64,000 bases of DNA from Candidatus Sulfotelmatobacter sp. (GTDB taxonomy: Bacteria; Acidobacteriota; Terriglobia; Terriglobales; Acidobacteriaceae). The translations under genes were made by a program, and so were the position numbers. The notes under the pieces were generated by a model that had not been told where the DNA came from, ran no database searches, and saw nothing but the letters and a program-made list of their open reading frames with translations. Where the stretch lies: assembly GCA_036500765.1 (NCBI GenBank), contig DASYBM010000015.1:62001-126000 (forward strand), in the 5' to 3' direction. This document shows positions 47,124-55,769 of this stretch, one piece after another (the first letter of the stretch is position 1; the number at the start of each line of letters is the position of its first letter).

Positions 47124-48779
47124 ATGAAGAGATCACAGTTGCCCCTGATAGCAGCGTTATTTCTTACGATTCCATGCTTTTCCATTTCAACGTTTGCCCA
47201 ACAGAATCCCCCGCCGATCTATCCCGCGTCGGGCAATTCCGCCGACGCCCAGTCGGCGCAGGATGTTTCCGCTCAAGAGAACTCCCAGATGCCGGTTTTC
47301 CGCGTACATGTGTATGCGCGCACCGCCCGGGCCGTGAACTACCGCCATCGCGGCGGATCCACGACCGTCGACATGCGCGGCACCAGCCTTATGCCTTCTA
47401 TCAGCGGCAAAGCGAAGGTCGACGGAAAGGCGGGCAGGCTCGCCATCGACGTTGACCTCGACCACATGGAGCGTCCTGCCAGTCTGGGTCCACAGTATCT
47501 GACTTATGTTTTGTGGGCAGTGACGCCGGAGGGCCGAGCGGTGAATCTCGGCGAAGTGCTTCCCGGAGACAACGGCAAATTCAAAATGAATGTCACGACC
47601 GATCTTCAGGCTTTCGGTCTGATCGTGACCGCGGAACCTTATTTTTCGGTCACCCATCCCAGCAACGAGATTGTCGCGGAGAACATCATTCGTCCCGAAA
47701 CTAAAGGTTTCGAGGAAACCATCGACGCCAAGTTCGACGTGCTCGAGGGCGGCCAGTACACCATCGACGTCGCCGCCGACCAACTGCCGTCGGCGCAGGC
47801 GCAGCCGAACGTTCCCCTCGATCTGCTGGAGGCCCGCGACGCCGTCATGATCGCCAAAGCCGCCGGCGCCGAGCAGTATGCCCACGACAGCATCATGAAA
47901 GCGGAAGATATGTTGCAGCGCGCCGAAGATTACTATCAGCGCAAACAAGGCCGCACGCCCATCGGAACCGCCGCCCGCGGCGCCACGCAAATGGCCGAAG
48001 ACGCCCGCGTGCTAACCTTGCGTAGAAAAGAACAGGAGCGCGAAGACGCCGCCCGCCGCGCCAGCGAAGCAGCTCAAGCGAAAGCCGAAGCCGACGCGGC
48101 CGCCGCCAAGCAGGCCGAGCAGGACGCGCAGGCTCGCGCCGACGAAGACGCCCGTCGCCGCGCCGAAGCCGAACAGGCTCAGGCCCAGGCCGACTTAGCA
48201 CGATCGCAAGCCCTGTTACAGCAACAACAGGCGCAGCAACAGGCTGAAGCCGCCGAACAAGCCGCCGAAGACGCGGAACGTCAAAGAGAAGCAGCCGTTC
48301 AACAAAAAGAAGAAATGCGCGCCCGCCTGCTCGCCCAGTTGAATCAGGTTCTTGAAACTCGCGACACTGCGCGCGGACTCATCGTCAGCATGCCCGACGT
48401 TCTTTTCGATTTCAATAAGTACACGCTCAAGCCGGAAGCCCGCGAACGCCTGGCCAAAATTTCCGGAATCGTGCTCGCCTATCCTGACCTGAAGCTCGAT
48501 ATCGAGGGCTACACCGACGCCATCGGCTCCGACGAATACAACCAGACGCTGTCGGAAAGGCGCGCGGAGACCGTCCGCGGTTATCTGGCCTCGTCGGGTG
48601 TGCCGCCCGATCATGTAACTGCCGTCGGCCTGGGCAAGTCCAATCCGGTCGCCGACAACAGCACCGCAGCCGGCCGTAAACTAAATCGCCGCGTCGAGAT
48701 GATCGTCTCCGGCGATGTCATCGGTACGCAGCAGCCGGGGCCCTCGATCGCGCCGGCGCCGAACCCCGCCAACCCGTAA
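47124..48779 (+). CDS. OmpA-family peptidoglycan-binding envelope protein
   Basis: 551 residues. A signal peptide (LIAALFLTIPCFSISTFA) precedes a beta-rich domain (about 55-215, VNYRHRGGSTTVDMRGTSLMP... EPYFSVTHPSNEIVAENI). A long Ala/Glu/Gln-rich coiled coil (about 285-415) follows, then an OmpA C-terminal domain (about 425-535) with VLFDFNKYTLKPEARERL and LSERRAETVRGYLASSG, and NRRVEM near the end. The OmpA domain should grip peptidoglycan, with the coiled coil as a periplasmic spacer. The tail is Pro-rich. Confidence 0.9.
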   Translation: MKRSQLPLIAALFLTIPCFSISTFAQQNPPPIYPASGNSADAQSAQDVSAQENSQMPVFRVHVYARTARAVNYRHRGGSTTVDMRGTSLMPSISGKAKVDGKAGRLAIDVDLDHMERPASLGPQYLTYVLWAVTPEGRAVNLGEVLPGDNGKFKMNVTTDLQAFGLIVTAEPYFSVTHPSNEIVAENIIRPETKGFEETIDAKFDVLEGGQYTIDVAADQLPSAQAQPNVPLDLLEARDAVMIAKAAGAEQYAHDSIMKAEDMLQRAEDYYQRKQGRTPIGTAARGATQMAEDARVLTLRRKEQEREDAARRASEAAQAKAEADAAAAKQAEQDAQARADEDARRRAEAEQAQAQADLARSQALLQQQQAQQQAEAAEQAAEDAERQREAAVQQKEEMRARLLAQLNQVLETRDTARGLIVSMPDVLFDFNKYTLKPEARERLAKISGIVLAYPDLKLDIEGYTDAIGSDEYNQTLSERRAETVRGYLASSGVPPDHVTAVGLGKSNPVADNSTAAGRKLNRRVEMIVSGDVIGTQQPGPSIAPAPNPANP

Positions 48780-48800
48780 CCATGAGCGAAAATAAAGTAA

Positions 48801-48903
48801 GAACCGCAGAGGACGCGTAGGACGCAGAAGATAGCAAGAAAAATCGTTGGGATAGTGCGGTTGTAAATTTCTCCGCGTCCCCAGTGTCCTCTGCGCTGTT
48901 GAC
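48801..48903. repeat. Repeat R2 variant
   Basis: AACCGCAGAGGACGCGTAGGACGCAGAAG and the inverse CTCCGCGTCCCCAGTGTCCTCTGCGCTG form a long hairpin between convergent genes, a possible terminator. Confidence 0.7.
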
Positions 48904-48909
48904 TGAGCC

Positions 48910-49272
48910 TTATTTCGACGCCTCCACGAACACCGCCGTGCCATACGCCAGTACTTCGGTGACGCCCTGCATCACCTCAGTGGCGTCATAGCGTGCGCCG
49001 ACCACGGCGTTCGCCCCTAACTCCGCCGCATGTTGCAGCATCAGATCGAAGGCCTCCTGGCGCGTCTTCTCGCACAAATTGGTGAGCAAGGTGATATTGC
49101 CGCCGACCAGCGTCTGCAGTCCCGCCCCAATGGTTCCGAAGATCGATCGCGACCGCACCACAATGCCGCGAACGACGCCGAGTGTGCGCGTCACGCGAAA
49201 ACCGTCCAGTTCAAACTGCGTGGTCACCATATTGTGAGCCACCATCCTGCCAGCGCTGTAGCCGGTTGCCAT
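48910..49272 (-). CDS. YbjQ/UPF0145-family protein
   Basis: 120 residues: [87 protein letters not shown]. This is the YbjQ (heavy-metal-binding domain, formerly DUF74) fold, which forms pentameric rings. Biological role is unsettled. It is monocistronic, between repeat blocks. Confidence 0.9.
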   Translation of the reverse strand: MATGYSAGRMVAHNMVTTQFELDGFRVTRTLGVVRGIVVRSRSIFGTIGAGLQTLVGGNITLLTNLCEKTRQEAFDLMLQHAAELGANAVVGARYDATEVMQGVTEVLAYGTAVFVEASK

Positions 49273-49321
49273 GGCCTGGGTCCTTTCTGAAAGCCGGAGA
49301 ATTGCTAACTATAGCGGACTT

Positions 49322-49446
49322 GGGCGTCGGGCGTCAGACCTCGGACCTCAGACATCGGACCTCAGACATCTGGGCGTTAGCCCATTAACTCGCGCTTTGT
49401 CATCCTGAGCAAAGCCGTTCTTCAGGCGAAGCGAAGGATCTCAGTC
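49322..49446. repeat. R5-like GGACCTCAGAC repeats and R4 copy
   Basis: GGGCGTCGGGCGTCAGACC, then two CGGACCTCAGACAT units, then GTCATCCTGAGCAAAGCCGTTCTTCAGGCGAAGCGAAGGATCT (49398-49446). It separates the YbjQ and CPXCG genes. Confidence 0.7.
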
Positions 49447-49471
49447 TTATACCTGCCCTGGCGCGCCTTCC

Positions 49472-49651
49472 TCACTCCAGTTGCGCGCCGATAAAAAATT
49501 CCTGCGCCGCCTTGTCGTACTCGACGCGCAGAACATTCGGCTTGCAGCAAACCTGGCAATCCTCGACATAACTCTGCCGCCGTCCCGCGGACTCGTCGAC
49601 TGACGTAATGTTCCATTCGCCACAAGCTGCGCACTGGAAACCAGATTCCAT
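49472..49651 (-). CDS. Cysteine-rich CPXCG-type zinc-ribbon protein
   Basis: 59 residues. MESGFQCAACGEWNITSVDE, then SYVEDCQVCCKPNVLRVEYD and EFFIGAQLE. Two CxxC knuckles (Cys7/Cys10 and Cys32/Cys35, with Cys36 next) would bind one zinc. Length and pattern match the small CPXCG motif-containing proteins of gamma-proteobacteria and Acidobacteria. Function unknown. Confidence 0.78.
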   Translation of the reverse strand: MESGFQCAACGEWNITSVDESAGRRQSYVEDCQVCCKPNVLRVEYDKAAQEFFIGAQLE

Positions 49652-49958
49652 GATGCAGAGAGAATACCGCAGGGACGAACCGCAACAATTTCTTAGCGGT
49701 TATCTGTAAGTCGTTGAGCCTTCGTGCAAGTGATTGAAAAGTCGTAGAAGGCCCCCGGGAGGCTACAGGACGTGCAATTGTGCCGCGGACGACCTTTCCC
49801 TCGGCGTGGCAGATTATCGTCGCAGCCAGGGCCGTTCCCGGCCCCGGAAAAGGCATTTTAGGCAAGGGCGAGAGCATCGGCTGGGACCACCACGTGCCGG
49901 GGGATAGGCATGTACGCTGTTTGTGTACGTACATTTATGTATGATTAACCTCCCTCGT
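49652..49958. other. Gene-less stretch
   Basis: No credible gene, tRNA or known RNA. It contains the partly palindromic TGTACGTACATTTATGTATG (49922-49941) and, at its right edge, CCTCGTTCAGCGAGG, a small hairpin just past the stop of the next gene. Confidence 0.5.
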
Positions 49959-50288
49959 TCAGCGAGGTTGAATGGAACGGCGCCATTTCGCATGAAGCCA
50001 GGCGAGGATGCCCAATGCGCAGACCTCGACCGGACCCGGCGGCATGATCTGCATGTGCCAGAGGCTTTCGTAATCTGTGGTCGCGACATAGACGGCCCAG
50101 ATTATCCCGGCCGCGGCGAGCAGGCTGGCAAGGCGCTCTTGCCGGCGAATCCTGGCCAGGGTCCCCCCGGTCGCTATCTTGTTTTTTGGGGGGATGGCTA
50201 CAACGGGGACAAATTTGTTCCGCGTCTGGACGTAGCCTTCCCGCCCAGCATCCCAGTCGATGTAGTCGTTTGAATCCGATTTGGCCAC
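49959..50288 (-). CDS. Small two-helix membrane protein, unknown
   Basis: 109 residues. A hydrophilic N terminus (MAKSDSNDYIDWDAGREGYVQ) leads to two hydrophobic helices: ASLLAAAGIIWAVYVATT (about 53-70) and PVEVCALGILAWLHAKW (about 86-102). The end is basic. Not recognised. The ATG region has no strong ribosome site, so confidence is moderate. Confidence 0.5.
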   Translation of the reverse strand: MAKSDSNDYIDWDAGREGYVQTRNKFVPVVAIPPKNKIATGGTLARIRRQERLASLLAAAGIIWAVYVATTDYESLWHMQIMPPGPVEVCALGILAWLHAKWRRSIQPR

Positions 50289-50375
50289 ACTCTAAGGTGC
50301 CACAGCCGCGACTGTTCGCGCGCGTTACGCCCGTACCTGTCCCAGCGGGGACCAACAAAAGTCCGCAGAGTTCGG

Positions 50376-50960
50376 CTAAATCCCGGGAACCGGCGGACAG
50401 CCGGGAAATTCCTTGAGAAAGGTGTTGCCGATGTAACCCAGATACTCGATGCCGATTTCGCTGGTGAAAAAACCGTCAGCGGTGAGCTTGCGCAGAAAAC
50501 CGAAGAATTCAATTCCCTGCCCGAGACTGGGATCTTGTTTGGCATTCTTGGTGTAGGCGATGAGGTCGAGAAATTCTTTCTGCTGCGCCGGCGCGCACTC
50601 GAGATAAAACTTGCCATAGCGATCCAGGCAAGTATTGTCGAGCCACATCAAGCCGCCGCCGAGAGCGACTTGATAATCTTTGTTCTCGCTGGTGATCAGG
50701 TCGATGAACTCAGGAGCGCCGGCTTCGATTGCGCCTTTGGCCTCGTCATCGGCAGGGATGATGGTCTGGCAGAGCGTCTGCAAGGTTTTGTAATCGTGCG
50801 CGGAAAAGAATTTTGGGACGTAAGTTTGTGAGTCCGCTTTTTCCGCTTTCACCATGCGATGGGCGTACTCGGCCGCTTCCAGCGGAATCACGCGCAGCAC
50901 CGAGCCGGTCACGGCGGTGATGGTCAGCGATTTGAGAATGTCTCTTCGTGAAATGGACAT
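50376..50960 (-). CDS. Gluconate 2-dehydrogenase subunit 3-like, Tat-exported
   Basis: 194 residues. A twin-arginine leader (SRRDILKSLTITAVTGSVL) is followed by FFSAHDYKTLQTLCQTIIPADDEAKGAIEAGAPEFID and the family ending GNTFLKEFPGCPPVPGI. This small subunit partners GMC-type sugar dehydrogenases in the periplasm and can carry the flavoenzyme across with it. The GMC gene lies immediately upstream on the same strand, 135 bases away. Confidence 0.9.
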   Translation of the reverse strand: MSISRRDILKSLTITAVTGSVLRVIPLEAAEYAHRMVKAEKADSQTYVPKFFSAHDYKTLQTLCQTIIPADDEAKGAIEAGAPEFIDLITSENKDYQVALGGGLMWLDNTCLDRYGKFYLECAPAQQKEFLDLIAYTKNAKQDPSLGQGIEFFGFLRKLTADGFFTSEIGIEYLGYIGNTFLKEFPGCPPVPGI

Positions 50961-51019
50961 GGCGCTATTTCGCTACAGATCCGGTGAGCATTGACTTACG
51001 CTCAGGGCTGCTCAAGCTT

Positions 51020-51064
51020 GAGATCCTTCGCTCCGCCTGAAAAACGGCTGCGCTCAGGATGACA
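51020..51064. repeat. Repeat R4 copy
   Basis: GAGATCCTTCGCTCCGCCTGAAAAACGGCTGCGCTCAGGATGAC, an inverted copy of the unit at 49398. It lies between the GMC gene and subunit 3. Confidence 0.75.
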
Positions 51065-51095
51065 TCGCGTTCGCACGAGCTAAGGTGCACCACTA

Positions 51096-52799
51096 CTAGA
51101 TATTTCCTTTCTTCGCCTCGGCGAGCAGATAATCCGACGCGCGCCAGGTCAGCGCCATGATGGTCAGCGTGGGATTTTTGTCGGCGTTGGTGACGAAGCT
51201 GGCTCCGTCGGTCACGAACAAATTCTTTACGTCATGCGCCTGGCAGTATTGATTCAACGCCGACGTAGCCGAGTGCTCGCCCATGCGAACCGTGCCGACT
51301 TCGTGAATGATCACGCCGCCGTCGGCGATGCCGTAGGGATTTGGCCCGTCGGAGCGATGATCGGTCAGATAGACTCCGCCGGCGGCTTCGACGATTTCTT
51401 TGTAAGTCTCCTGCATGTCGCGCGCCATTTTGATTTCGTTGTCGCTCCACTTCCAATGGAAGCGCAGCACGGGAATGCCCCACTGATCCATGGCGGAGGG
51501 GTCGATCTCGCAATAGCAATTTTCGTTGGGAATCATCTCGCCGCGCCCGGCGAAGCCGATCCAGGTGCCGTATTTTTTCTTGCACTCCTGTTTGAGGGAT
51601 GTACCGTAGCCTTCGAAGTCATCGCACAGATCGTCGTAGTCGCCGACGCCGGGCATGCCGCGTCCGCCGCCGAATTCGGTGTGGTAGCCGCGCAGGAATT
51701 CGTTTTTGCGATCGAACTTCCACCAGGGCAAATACATGTGCATGCCGCCGACGCCGTCGTGGTTGTGCGGCGGCATTTTTTCGAGCGACTCGAAGTATCC
51801 GCCGCCGTCGCTCCCGACGGTGTCCATCAGATTGCGGCCGACAACTCCGGAGGAATTGGCCAGGCCATCCGGAAAAAGCGTGGACCGCGAATTCAGCAGC
51901 AGGCGGGCCGATTCGCAGGCGCTGGCAGCCACCACAAAAGCCCGCGCGTGAATGCGCTGCTCGGTGCGCGTGGCTTTGTCAACGTAGGAGACGGCGCTGA
52001 CTCTACCGTCTTTCCCGACGATCAGTTCCCGCGCCATTGCGCCGGTGATCAGGGTGAAGCGTCCGGTTTTTTCCGCGGGCGGAATCATCACCTGGCTGGA
52101 GCTGAAATTCGATGCGCTCTTGCAGCCGCGTCCGCATTGCGCGCAGTAGTGGCAAGCGGCGCGGCCGTTGAGGGGTTGAGTGAGAATCGCCAGCCGCGAC
52201 GGGACGCAGATGATGTTAAGTTTGTCGCAAGCCTTCTTGATGATGGTTTCGGTGCATCGCGGTTTGGGCGGCGGCAGGAAAATTCCATCGGGCGCGCTGG
52301 GAATATTTTCTTTGGTCCCGAAGACGCCGATGTAGGATTCGACTTTGTCGTAGTAGGGCGCGACATCTTCGTAGCTGAGCGGCCAGTCGTCGCCCATGCC
52401 GTCATGCGAGCGCACTTTGAAGTCTACCGGAGCCATGCGCAGGGCGATGCGTCCCCAGTGGTTAGTGCGTCCGCCGACAATGCGCGAACGGAACCAGCGG
52501 AATTTCGATCCCGGAGCGGCGACGTAAGGTTCGCCTTCGATCTCCCACGCGCCGTTGGGAGCGAGAAATTCATCTTCCAGTCCTCGACGTGCCGCACCGC
52601 CGACGCCCGCGCCGCGATGCGGCAAGTCGTAAGGCCAGACGTGCTCCTTGAAATCTCGTTCGGGAACCAGCGGAGGGCCAGCTTCGAGCAGCGCGACGCT
52701 GAGTCCGCCCTCGCTGAGCACCTTGGCCGCTGTGCCGCCCGAGGCCCCGGAGCCGATGATGCAAACGTCATACGTTTTGGGCGTGCGCTTGACCTGCAT
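51096..52799 (-). CDS. GMC-family sugar oxidoreductase
   Basis: 567-residue FAD enzyme. The FAD-binding fold starts VCIIGSGASGGTAAKVLSEGG. FRWFRSRIVGGRTNHWGRIALRM and a Cys-rich loop (CHYCAQCGRGC) follow. The C-terminal catalytic part has HEVGTVRMGEHSATSALNQYC and FVTDGASFVTNADKNPTLTIMAL. It belongs to the gluconate 2-dehydrogenase/glucoside 3-dehydrogenase branch. With the subunit-3 gene downstream and a TIM-barrel isomerase upstream, oxidation of a sugar at C3 or C2 is likely; the substrate is open. It lacks its own signal peptide. Confidence 0.9.
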   Translation of the reverse strand: MQVKRTPKTYDVCIIGSGASGGTAAKVLSEGGLSVALLEAGPPLVPERDFKEHVWPYDLPHRGAGVGGAARRGLEDEFLAPNGAWEIEGEPYVAAPGSKFRWFRSRIVGGRTNHWGRIALRMAPVDFKVRSHDGMGDDWPLSYEDVAPYYDKVESYIGVFGTKENIPSAPDGIFLPPPKPRCTETIIKKACDKLNIICVPSRLAILTQPLNGRAACHYCAQCGRGCKSASNFSSSQVMIPPAEKTGRFTLITGAMARELIVGKDGRVSAVSYVDKATRTEQRIHARAFVVAASACESARLLLNSRSTLFPDGLANSSGVVGRNLMDTVGSDGGGYFESLEKMPPHNHDGVGGMHMYLPWWKFDRKNEFLRGYHTEFGGGRGMPGVGDYDDLCDDFEGYGTSLKQECKKKYGTWIGFAGRGEMIPNENCYCEIDPSAMDQWGIPVLRFHWKWSDNEIKMARDMQETYKEIVEAAGGVYLTDHRSDGPNPYGIADGGVIIHEVGTVRMGEHSATSALNQYCQAHDVKNLFVTDGASFVTNADKNPTLTIMALTWRASDYLLAEAKKGNI

Positions 52800-52853
52800 G
52801 AATCGTTTCCTGAATCGGCCTTTCTGCTAATGAGCTTCTGCTTTCATGCGGAA

Positions 52854-52957
52854 GTCGTCGGTCTTCGGTCGTCGGTCTTCGGTCGCCGGTCTTCGGTCGC
52901 CGGTCTTCGGTCCTTCGATTGATGGCGGAGGATCGACGGCCGACGACCGACGACCGC
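52854..52957. repeat. R5 heptamer array with inverted arm
   Basis: Eight tandem heptamers of the form GTCNNCG run from about 52855 to 52911. After a 20-base centre comes the inverted arm CGACGGCCGACGACCGACGACC. It fills the gap between the isomerase and the GMC gene and should form a long hairpin. Confidence 0.82.
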
Positions 52958-53884
52958 TTACCAGCGCAGCTTCTCGAGATACTGGTAGCTGGTGGCGATG
53001 CTCTCGAAGGGCATCTTGGGATGATCGTGTTCGACGATATAGATTTTGATGCCGGCTCCGGCCTTATCGGCGCCTTGGAACAGGGCCTTCCAGTTGATGA
53101 GTCCGCTGCCTACTTCGGTCAGGTCGACGGTGTCGCCGAAATTCTGCGGACCGCCGGTGGTGATCGCCGGCATTTTTTTCAAGTCTTTAACGTGAACCAG
53201 GGGGAATCTTCCGGGATACATCTTGAAATACTTGATGGGATCGGCGCCGGCCGCGGTGATCCAGCACAAATCCATTTCCATTTTGACCAGGTTCGCATCG
53301 CAATCTTTCAGCAATACGTCGTAGGGACGCACGCCATTGGTAGAAAGAAATTCGAACCAGTGATTGTGATAGGCGAACTGGATGCCGGCCTGTTTGCACT
53401 GCTCGCCGCAGCGGTTGAATTTCTCCGAGGCTTGCTTCCAGATGTCGGGAGACTTGCGCAGTTCCTCGGGAATCCAGGGGTTGACAATGTAGTTCATGCC
53501 GATCGCTTTCGAGGTTTCGATAACCGCAGGGAACTTGTCGTCGAGCTCGTCGTATTGGACGTGAGTCGAGGGCGCGGTGAGACCGACTTTGTCGAGCGAA
53601 GCGCGAACCTGCTGGGAGGTGCGGCCGAAGTATCCGGCGAACTCGACTTCTTTGTAGCCGATTTTTGCGACCTTGGCGAGGGTGCCGTCAAAATCGTCCT
53701 TCATGGCATCGCGCACGCTGTAGAGTTGCACGCCAACGTGTTCGGCCCTGTGCTCGCCCGCAGCCCAGCCCAGATGGCTGGTCAGCAAAGTGGCGGCGGT
53801 GACGGTGCCTGCGGTTTCGAGAAAAGTGCGGCGATTCATACCCTGCTGATCCCTGCCCTGCTCATTGCCTTCGTGCTTTTTCAT
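52958..53884 (-). CDS. Secreted TIM-barrel sugar isomerase/epimerase
   Basis: 308 residues from ATG 53884, chosen for AGAGGG 8 bases upstream; ATG 53839 (MNRRTFLETAG) would also keep the leader. Twin arginines in MNRRTFLETAGTVTAATLL suggest Tat export. The AP-endonuclease-2-type barrel shows VGVQLYSVRDAM, KEVEFAGYFG, FAYHNHWFEF (metal-binding His) and KMEMDLCW, with PLVHVKDLKK and IYIVEHDHP. This matches xylose-isomerase-like/IolE-type proteins. Being Tat-exported and next to a GMC dehydrogenase, it probably acts on the oxidised sugar in the periplasm. Confidence 0.88.
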   Translation of the reverse strand: MKKHEGNEQGRDQQGMNRRTFLETAGTVTAATLLTSHLGWAAGEHRAEHVGVQLYSVRDAMKDDFDGTLAKVAKIGYKEVEFAGYFGRTSQQVRASLDKVGLTAPSTHVQYDELDDKFPAVIETSKAIGMNYIVNPWIPEELRKSPDIWKQASEKFNRCGEQCKQAGIQFAYHNHWFEFLSTNGVRPYDVLLKDCDANLVKMEMDLCWITAAGADPIKYFKMYPGRFPLVHVKDLKKMPAITTGGPQNFGDTVDLTEVGSGLINWKALFQGADKAGAGIKIYIVEHDHPKMPFESIATSYQYLEKLRW

Positions 53885-54020
53885 GAAGCTTACCCTCTGG
53901 AACGCTCGTCTGGGAGCGGGAGTCGAGTCCGGGAGCATTATACGCAGATTGCGGGAGAATGGGACAACTGCCGAGCGAGGGGTTGGGGGAAAAGAAAAAC
54001 CCATCGAGCTGCGCTCGACG

Positions 54021-54130
54021 GACAGCCGAGGGCGGCTGTCCCCACATAAGACCAAGAATCAGACCTCGGACCTCAGACGTGAGTCGGTTGGCCGACGACT
54101 GACGACCGACGGCCGAAGTCTGAGGTCCGT
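54021..54130. repeat. R6 hairpin and R5-like palindrome
   Basis: The 20-mer GACAGCCGAGGGCGGCTGTC is the exact inverse of 44059-44078. It is followed by CAGACCTCGGACCTCAGACG, heptamer-like GACGACTGACGACCGACGG, and the inverse AGTCTGAGGTCCGTG. This lies upstream of the isomerase and behind the BON gene. Confidence 0.78.
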
Positions 54131-54132
54131 GA

Positions 54133-54672
54133 TTACGGCTTTACGACTTGCAGATTGTTAGTGACGGAGAAGGCGCCGGACACAGTATTGGCGCGAAGGC
54201 CGACGAGATTCTTGTCGGCTTCGCTGTCCACTACGCCTTCCAGAGTCACGTGGCCGCTCTTAACGATGATACGGATTGGTTTTTGCACGCCGAGTTCGTA
54301 CCTCTGTAAAGCCGGATAACCGTAGATGGCACGGAACAGTCGCATGCGGAGGCGATCATCCATCGGGGATGGAGGAAGAACCTCAATTTGATTGTCGACC
54401 TTCTCGACACCTTCAATGTGTTTGACGGCGTTTTCGGCGTCAGACTTGGTAACGGGCCTGACCACCGAACCGAGCAGGGTGACGTTGCCACCGTCCACTT
54501 TGAAGGCAATGTAGTCGAAGACGCCAAAGTAGGGGAGCATCATGAGTTCGTGGCGAACTTCTTTGACGATGCGGTCCTGAGACTTGGCAGAGGGTTGTTG
54601 AGTGTCCTGGGCGGTGCCCAGAGTAAGTAAAGCGAGCAGTACGGCAAACAAAACCGGAAGCCTGTATCGCAT
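54133..54672 (-). CDS. Secreted BON-domain protein
   Basis: 179 residues from ATG 54672 with GGAG 7 bases upstream. A signal peptide (LPVLFAVLLALLTLGTAQ) is followed by two BON domains: VRHELMMLPYFGVFDYIAFKVDGGNVTLLGSVVRP and, after a linker, IRIIVKSGHVTLEGVVDSEADKNLVGLRANTV. BON pairs (as in OsmY) bind phospholipid membranes in the periplasm. Probably an envelope-stress type protein. Confidence 0.9.
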   Translation of the reverse strand: MRYRLPVLFAVLLALLTLGTAQDTQQPSAKSQDRIVKEVRHELMMLPYFGVFDYIAFKVDGGNVTLLGSVVRPVTKSDAENAVKHIEGVEKVDNQIEVLPPSPMDDRLRMRLFRAIYGYPALQRYELGVQKPIRIIVKSGHVTLEGVVDSEADKNLVGLRANTVSGAFSVTNNLQVVKP

Positions 54673-54951
54673 TTGGTCTCTCCTTGCGGACGAAATTCCC
54701 GGATTTGGGGAAAGTCTAACCCAGGGGAGTGTTGCTTTGCGATACAACGAATGACGTATGCGGGTGAGAGTAGCGGCGCAGTTCGCCGGTGCGGGGTACG
54801 GGGCCTGGAGAAAGCGCCGCCACCCGCACCGGGTTCGGGGTATGTCTGCTGCCGGTGTTTCGATCTTTGTTCGTTGTTCGTTGGTCGTCGGTCGTCGGTC
54901 GTCGGCCGTTGGTCGTTGGTCGATCGACCTTCCGTTGTTCGATCTCGGCGC
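54673..54951. repeat. R5 heptamer array in a gene-less gap
   Basis: About 54869-54935 holds TTCGTTG, TTCGTTG, GTCGTCG (three times), GCCGTTG, GTCGTTG and the end GATCGACC. The rest of the gap shows nothing recognisable. Confidence 0.72.
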
Positions 54952-55641
54952 TTAGGCCGTGACGTTGACGCTGCTGCTTTGCGCTGTGCTGCCGGCGGTG
55001 CTGGCGGCGTTGTTCAATAGATTCAGGACAATTTGCTGGTTGCTGTTCTGATTCAGGTTGAGGGTGAACTGCTCGGGGCTTTGGTTTTGCCCATTGTTCA
55101 CGCCGATGGTGACTTGCTCGGAGCCATTGGCGCCATTGCTGACGCCGATCGTGATCTGCTCACCCGGCGTGACGTCGCCGAGGTTCAGGACGATTTCGTT
55201 TCCCGCGCCGGACGCGGTCGAAGTTGCAGGCGTCGAGGTGGAGGTCGCATCCGCAGTGGAGGCGGCGCTGAGGTTGACTACGACCGAGGGTGTGACTGGG
55301 GCCGATCCTCCGGCCGCGCTTGGCGGATCGGCGGTGCGTTGGTTTTGGAACGTGCTTCTCAGTTGAACCAGCGCCTGTTTCGCGCCCGCCAGGTCTCCGT
55401 TTTGCAGGGCCTGACCAATGGCATTGAAATCCGCCTGGCGCTGGTTGATTTTGAATGAATCTCCATTGGCGAATGGGCCGTTCTGCCCCAGGTTCGAGAT
55501 GGCACCGAATTCCTGCGTGGCCGCAGTCAGGTCCCCATTCTGTAGCGCCTGGCCAAGTTGCTGCAGGTCGGAGGCGCGCTGCTGAAAGTACTGTTGCGAG
55601 TCCTTGTAAATCAAATTTGAGGAAACCGCTGCTGTTGACAT
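54952..55641 (-). CDS. Low-complexity repeat protein with QALQNGDL units
   Basis: 229 residues without signal peptide. Two copies of a 40-residue helical unit open it: LQQLGQALQNGDLTAATQEFGAI and FNAIGQALQNGDLAGAKQALVQL. A Ser/Thr/Ala-rich linker follows, then a beta-prone Asn/Gln-rich half (ITIGVSNGANGSEQVTIGVNNGQNQ, NSNQQIVLNLLNNAAST). The helical unit recalls short TPR-like repeats. Not recognised as a named family. A ribosome site (AGGAGAG) precedes the ATG. It could be a secreted or surface polymer, but nothing proves it. Confidence 0.7.
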   Translation of the reverse strand: MSTAAVSSNLIYKDSQQYFQQRASDLQQLGQALQNGDLTAATQEFGAISNLGQNGPFANGDSFKINQRQADFNAIGQALQNGDLAGAKQALVQLRSTFQNQRTADPPSAAGGSAPVTPSVVVNLSAASTADATSTSTPATSTASGAGNEIVLNLGDVTPGEQITIGVSNGANGSEQVTIGVNNGQNQSPEQFTLNLNQNSNQQIVLNLLNNAASTAGSTAQSSSVNVTA

Positions 55642-55769
55642 AAGTCTCTCCTAAGATGTGGGTCCCTTGAACGGAAGTCGTAGAACCTCTTGCCGTCCTG
55701 AACTTGATCGGCAGAGATGGGGAAAGCTTTACCAGGAAGTTCGCGTGGATCTCTCACCGACGCTGTCGA

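Noticed and set aside
49652-49958. tRNA or small RNA gene
   Set aside because: No cloverleaf, T-loop or known RNA motif could be built.
51234-52922. 562-codon frame on the plus strand opposite the GMC gene
   Set aside because: Antisense shadow; the minus strand encodes a well-conserved enzyme.
52855-52957. CRISPR array
   Set aside because: The repeat is a 7-base tandem unit without spacers.
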